This document shows positions 60,101 to 64,000 of a stretch of 64,000 nt of DNA, in pieces. The stretch covers positions 1 through 64,000 of the forward strand of contig CAJJDO010000149.1 of the NCBI GenBank assembly GCA_905183005.1. Direction: 5' to 3'. The position numbers and the translations under genes were made by a program. Position 1 is the stretch's first letter, and the number at the start of each line of letters is the position of its first letter. This DNA is from Paramecium pentaurelia (taxonomy: Eukaryota > Ciliophora > Oligohymenophorea > Peniculida > Parameciidae). A model generated the notes under the pieces. The model ran no database searches, was not told the origin of the DNA, and saw only the letters and a program-made list of their open reading frames with translations.

Positions 60101-63100
60101 ACCTTTTATTGTATCATTGATAACAATATAGGAATGTTATGAAGATTTAAAATAACATAATTTTTTTCCTAAAAAAAATTAAGAAGATGTACTTTATAAA
60201 TTATCATTAAAAGATATTATACAGAATAATTCATTTTAGAATTTAAATTATGTTTTAATGAATACTAATTTTAATCATTTAATATTGGCTTATATTTTGG
60301 TTCAAGAATATTTCCCTTTTGGTTATAATTATAAGGAAAATGAAAAGGAAATAGAAAAATTTAATGAAACCTTAATAAAATTATTTGAAAATATAAACAT
60401 AATAACATGCAATTAAAATGAAAAACCTTTTTAATTGAGTTTATAGAGGAGTTGTTATCTTTTTTAATTTATTAATTTGAAGTCTTTTAGGATGATTAAA
60501 TCAAATTTAGTAAATACAATTAAACATAGTCATTTAATAGAGGTTATACTTTCATGTAGATATAAAGATGTTATTATTGATTTTATTAGTGATATGTAAG
60601 AGGATTTAATAGAGAAACTTGGAACTTCATTAATTAGGATATGTACTAATGATAATGAATTGAAGACTATACTCTTATCTAGAATTTTAGAAACTAATCT
60701 ACAAAAAAGAACATTAAATTTAATGAAAATTATGTTTTTATAGGCTTTCGATTAGAAACCACCATTAAATTTTAATTAGATATTTGATTATCTTAAATTA
60801 GAAGGATCAAATGATCGAATAAAATTAATACAACATTTATATGGAAAAGCTTATTTGAATAAAGATGAGAATACATTAAATCGTTTATTAGGATTGTTGG
60901 AGTAAGATGAAGAGAAAATTAAATATAAGATGAATTTTATGTTAGGTACACATTTTAGAATTGATACTGAATACATTAATTATTTATTGGCTTTAAAACA
61001 TAAACCTTTTTTTGTTTTGAATTGTCAATAATATAAAAAATATTTACTTTAAAATAAATTTGATATAACAAAATTAAGCAATGAATATTTATTATGTTTA
61101 AGAGAAGGATTGAATGAGAAAATAGAAATATTGAATAAATTAATTGGTTCATTTGATAGAGTTTAAAATAAGGAACATTTCTGTTAAATTTTAGGAATTA
61201 TTTTAATAGAAGCTAAAGTTTAACCATATAATGAATCCTTATTGGATAATTAAATAGATTTTCTAAAAGAAGAATAACTTTAATATTTAAAGAAAACGGA
61301 TAGATATTCATTTTTTAGTTATAATTAACCATATACTTTAGAAAGGAAACAATTAAAATAAAAAGATTCAATTGTAACTATAACTAAAAAAGCATAATAA
61401 TTATTTGATTATTCTAAGAAAGTTATTAATAATCAAGTTAAAAAGCAAGAATATATTAATAATTTAGAATCTTAATTGATTTATAAATAAGATTAAGCAT
61501 ATTCAAAATAAAATTAAAATTATAATTGTTTATTTTAATCAAGTAGGAATTCACAATCATAAAATTATGAGAAATGTTTTGAGATTGTATAAAAATGGGC
61601 TAATTAAAAAAATTTGATTTAATTATCTCCTTTTTATGAAATGATGTATGCTCTTAGATATCCAAATAAATAATAAGTTCAGTAAAAAGAATAATTAGTA
61701 GAAATATTAATAAAACACTTTTTATTAAAAAAGAGTGGGCCTAAATTTTTAGATAAAAAATCAAAAGAATATATAGATTTATTGAAAGTTAATTGTTTAA
61801 ATTTTATTAATAAATATATGATGGATAATTTTATCAATATACGTCCTAAAATGTAAGAATTATTTGTATCTGAATTAATATGTGAAGATAGGAAATATCA
61901 TCCAAGTAATAATGATTTAAATTATATTATGATGAATATGAAATATCAGAATATTAAATTGGTACCAATTATGAAAAAAATATATAAAGGATTATAGAAA
62001 ATCAAATTCAATTCAGCTACATTATTTTATTCTAAAAATGAAGTTAATATTTTACAAAAACCTTATTATGATGTAAGTCATAAAACATTTAATTAAAGAA
62101 TGGAATTCTTCAGTAAATTTATAAGTGGAGTTGGTGCTAATCTTGCGAATCTTACATCAAATTAAGTTTTCTTGATTTATGGTAAACATAATCATATTTT
62201 ATCAAAACAATAATTTAGTTATGAAAACTTAGTTCTTGCTTTTATTAGTGGAAATATTGAAACTATAATTTATATTATATAACTTCATCAATAACCAAGT
62301 AAACTTGTTTATGAATAGAATATCTTTTAATTAATTATAATAGGTAATTATAGTGATAATCATATTATAAAATTCTATTATCAATATATTAAGGATTAAG
62401 TCAAATAAACAAACAGAATTTTCTAAATTGATAATTAACCAATTCTATATTATTTAATGTTAATGAGAAGACAAATATTGTTTGAAGAAATTTATTTACC
62501 ATTTATGATTTAAATTCATGGAGAGAGTAAGGCTATTAAAATTCTAAAAAATGAATTATTGTCTAATTATATTAATAATAATGATAAAGATATAATTTGT
62601 TAAGATAATAATATGTTTGATATATTAAGTCTGGCATTAATGAGAAAAAACTATTTTATTTTAAATTATTGTTCAAATATCATTAATCCTTAACATTTAA
62701 CATTAATTAAACATTTTGATATTAATTACTTTCAATCAATATAACTTTAAAATAATAATACTCCATTTTCCAAATTTATAGAATTATATTAAAATAATCT
62801 ACCTTTATGTTGTACTTAATTAGAATTAAAATAATGTAAAAAGACTAATTTTAAATCATAACATAGAAATTAATAAATACAATAACTCATAAAATATGAA
62901 TAGGCTTGTATCAATTACATATTTAACTTGAATGAAGTTTATTATTTTCACAATAAATCTTTGACTATATAGATGGCATTAGATAAATGGACTATGTTAG
63001 TTAAATATTAATTTAATCCTACTCTTTTACGATAAGTCTTAAAAGAATATAGATAACCTGATGGATCAATTAATTTGTAACAGGAAAAATATCGGATGAT

Positions 63101-64000
63101 TCTTGAATAATGCTAAAAATACACCTTATTTAAAAATCCAATTTATGATGAACTTGCTGCTATTAATCCTAAATTGTTCATTGAAATTACAAATCCTGTA
63201 TTTTTCACTATTTCAACAGTGATTGTAGTTAATCATGCTTTATACAAAACTCCTGTATTAAATAAGTATGTCTAATATCATTATTATAATCAATTTTAGG
63301 AATCATTTTAATTAGAATAATAAAATGAATAGAAATCTTTATAATAAGAATATTAAAATAATATAAATTAGAACTAGGATTAAAATCAAGATTAAAAAAT
63401 AATTTATGAAGGAAATATAATTTAATAGGAACAGAAAATTGTAGTAACAAAAATTCATGATTAATAAGAATATTCTATATATAAAGATTAAATGACTTAA
63501 AATATTGCTTATGCCTTTTATTTATTACTTTGCATTTAAAAAGATCAGTATTAAAAATAGGTAATATAGTAATAGAAATTAATAGTTATTAAGGAACTAT
63601 ATTAAAATTTATTAAAATTTGAATAGAGAACAATAATGAAAAAACCATTTTTAACTGAAAATAGTATGATCTTCTTATTGTCTTTATTAAATTAAGATTA
63701 TAAAATTAAGGACTCTAATTACTTTAAATAGATTTTAGAAAAAGAGAATTCATAGGAATTAGCCATTTTAAAAGGAATAATGTATATTTAATAGATAAAT
63801 GAAATCATTTAAGGATTTATTGAACGATTGAGTTAGGTGATTATAACAATGTATAATTTTAACAAAAATGTTCTTCTTGTTTTTGGATAAGAATAGATAG
63901 TATATTAAGAAGGAAGATTCATTATACCACTTTAATATGAGAATGATTCATTTTATTTATTTGAAGAATATATTGCTAAAGCTATATCATAATTAAAAAT
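57157..64000 (+). CDS. Giant acylated-type protein of unknown function (partial)
   Basis: After ATG 57157 and one 26-nt intron (57515-57540) a single frame stays open to the end of the window: more than 2270 codons and still going. The N-terminus MGCCYNKVTNEIQN has Gly2 plus Cys3/Cys4, strong for myristoylation and palmitoylation. The first ~160 residues are Gln/Asn-rich; the rest is helical, with repeated pairs of short hydrophobic and polar stretches such as LLIQLIQYNYFDLVKKQ, YINYLLALKHKPFFV and FISGNIETIIYIIQL that recall ankyrin or other alpha-solenoid repeats, plus basic KKKGKK patches. No catalytic motif recognised. It could be a membrane-attached scaffold; that is inference only. The 3' end is outside the window. 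Confidence 0.8.

Overview
The window is the left end of a ciliate somatic (macronuclear) chromosome, almost certainly Paramecium. It opens with a telomere that mixes C4A2 and C3A3 units. It is very AT-rich, and every real gene reads through TAA and TAG as glutamine with TGA as the only stop. The genes are cut by many 22-30 nt introns starting GT (mostly GTA) and ending AG. Standard-code reading fragments all of these genes. I decoded them by hand with the ciliate code; for nearly every multi-exon model the spliced length came out as an exact multiple of three with no internal TGA.

Layout. 1-3848: telomere, then a decayed non-LTR (LINE-type) reverse transcriptase remnant and an exact 1356-bp repeat joined by one N. 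3928-14337: one uninterrupted ~3469-codon gene for a giant NACHT NTPase with a huge WD40 tail. 14622-17352: a small WD40 gene whose 5' part is again duplicated exactly (1084 bp) around a single N. Both duplications look like unmerged contig overlaps, so the true chromosome is probably about 2.4 kb shorter. 17754-22762 (minus strand): a tail-anchored poly(ADP-ribose) glycohydrolase, a sugar-porter family transporter and a Gln-rich protein of unknown function.

23010-36703: two related membrane hybrid histidine kinases flank a tubulin tyrosine ligase-like gene (TTLL3 type), RPA1, PEX11 and a decayed gene; a pseudokinase follows. 36753-46944: an EFHC/Rib72-type axonemal protein, several small hypothetical genes, an AGC kinase with an acylation-type N-terminus, a PP1 inhibitor-3 homologue, a RING-H2 protein and a MEKK-like kinase. 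47086-57047: GET3 ATPase, a GST, a hypothetical gene, a mitochondrial m-AAA (FtsH/AFG3L2) protease, and a cyclic-nucleotide-gated K+ channel with a CCHC zinc knuckle. From 57157 an open frame of more than 2270 codons starting Met-Gly-Cys-Cys runs off the window.

The genes do not form one pathway; this is ordinary compact ciliate gene order on both strands with intergenic gaps often of 50-300 bp. Common themes are signalling (two histidine kinases, three protein-kinase-fold proteins, a PP1 inhibitor, a CNG channel) and cilia (TTLL, EFHC). I saw no tRNA, rRNA, CRISPR array or bacterial-type operon.
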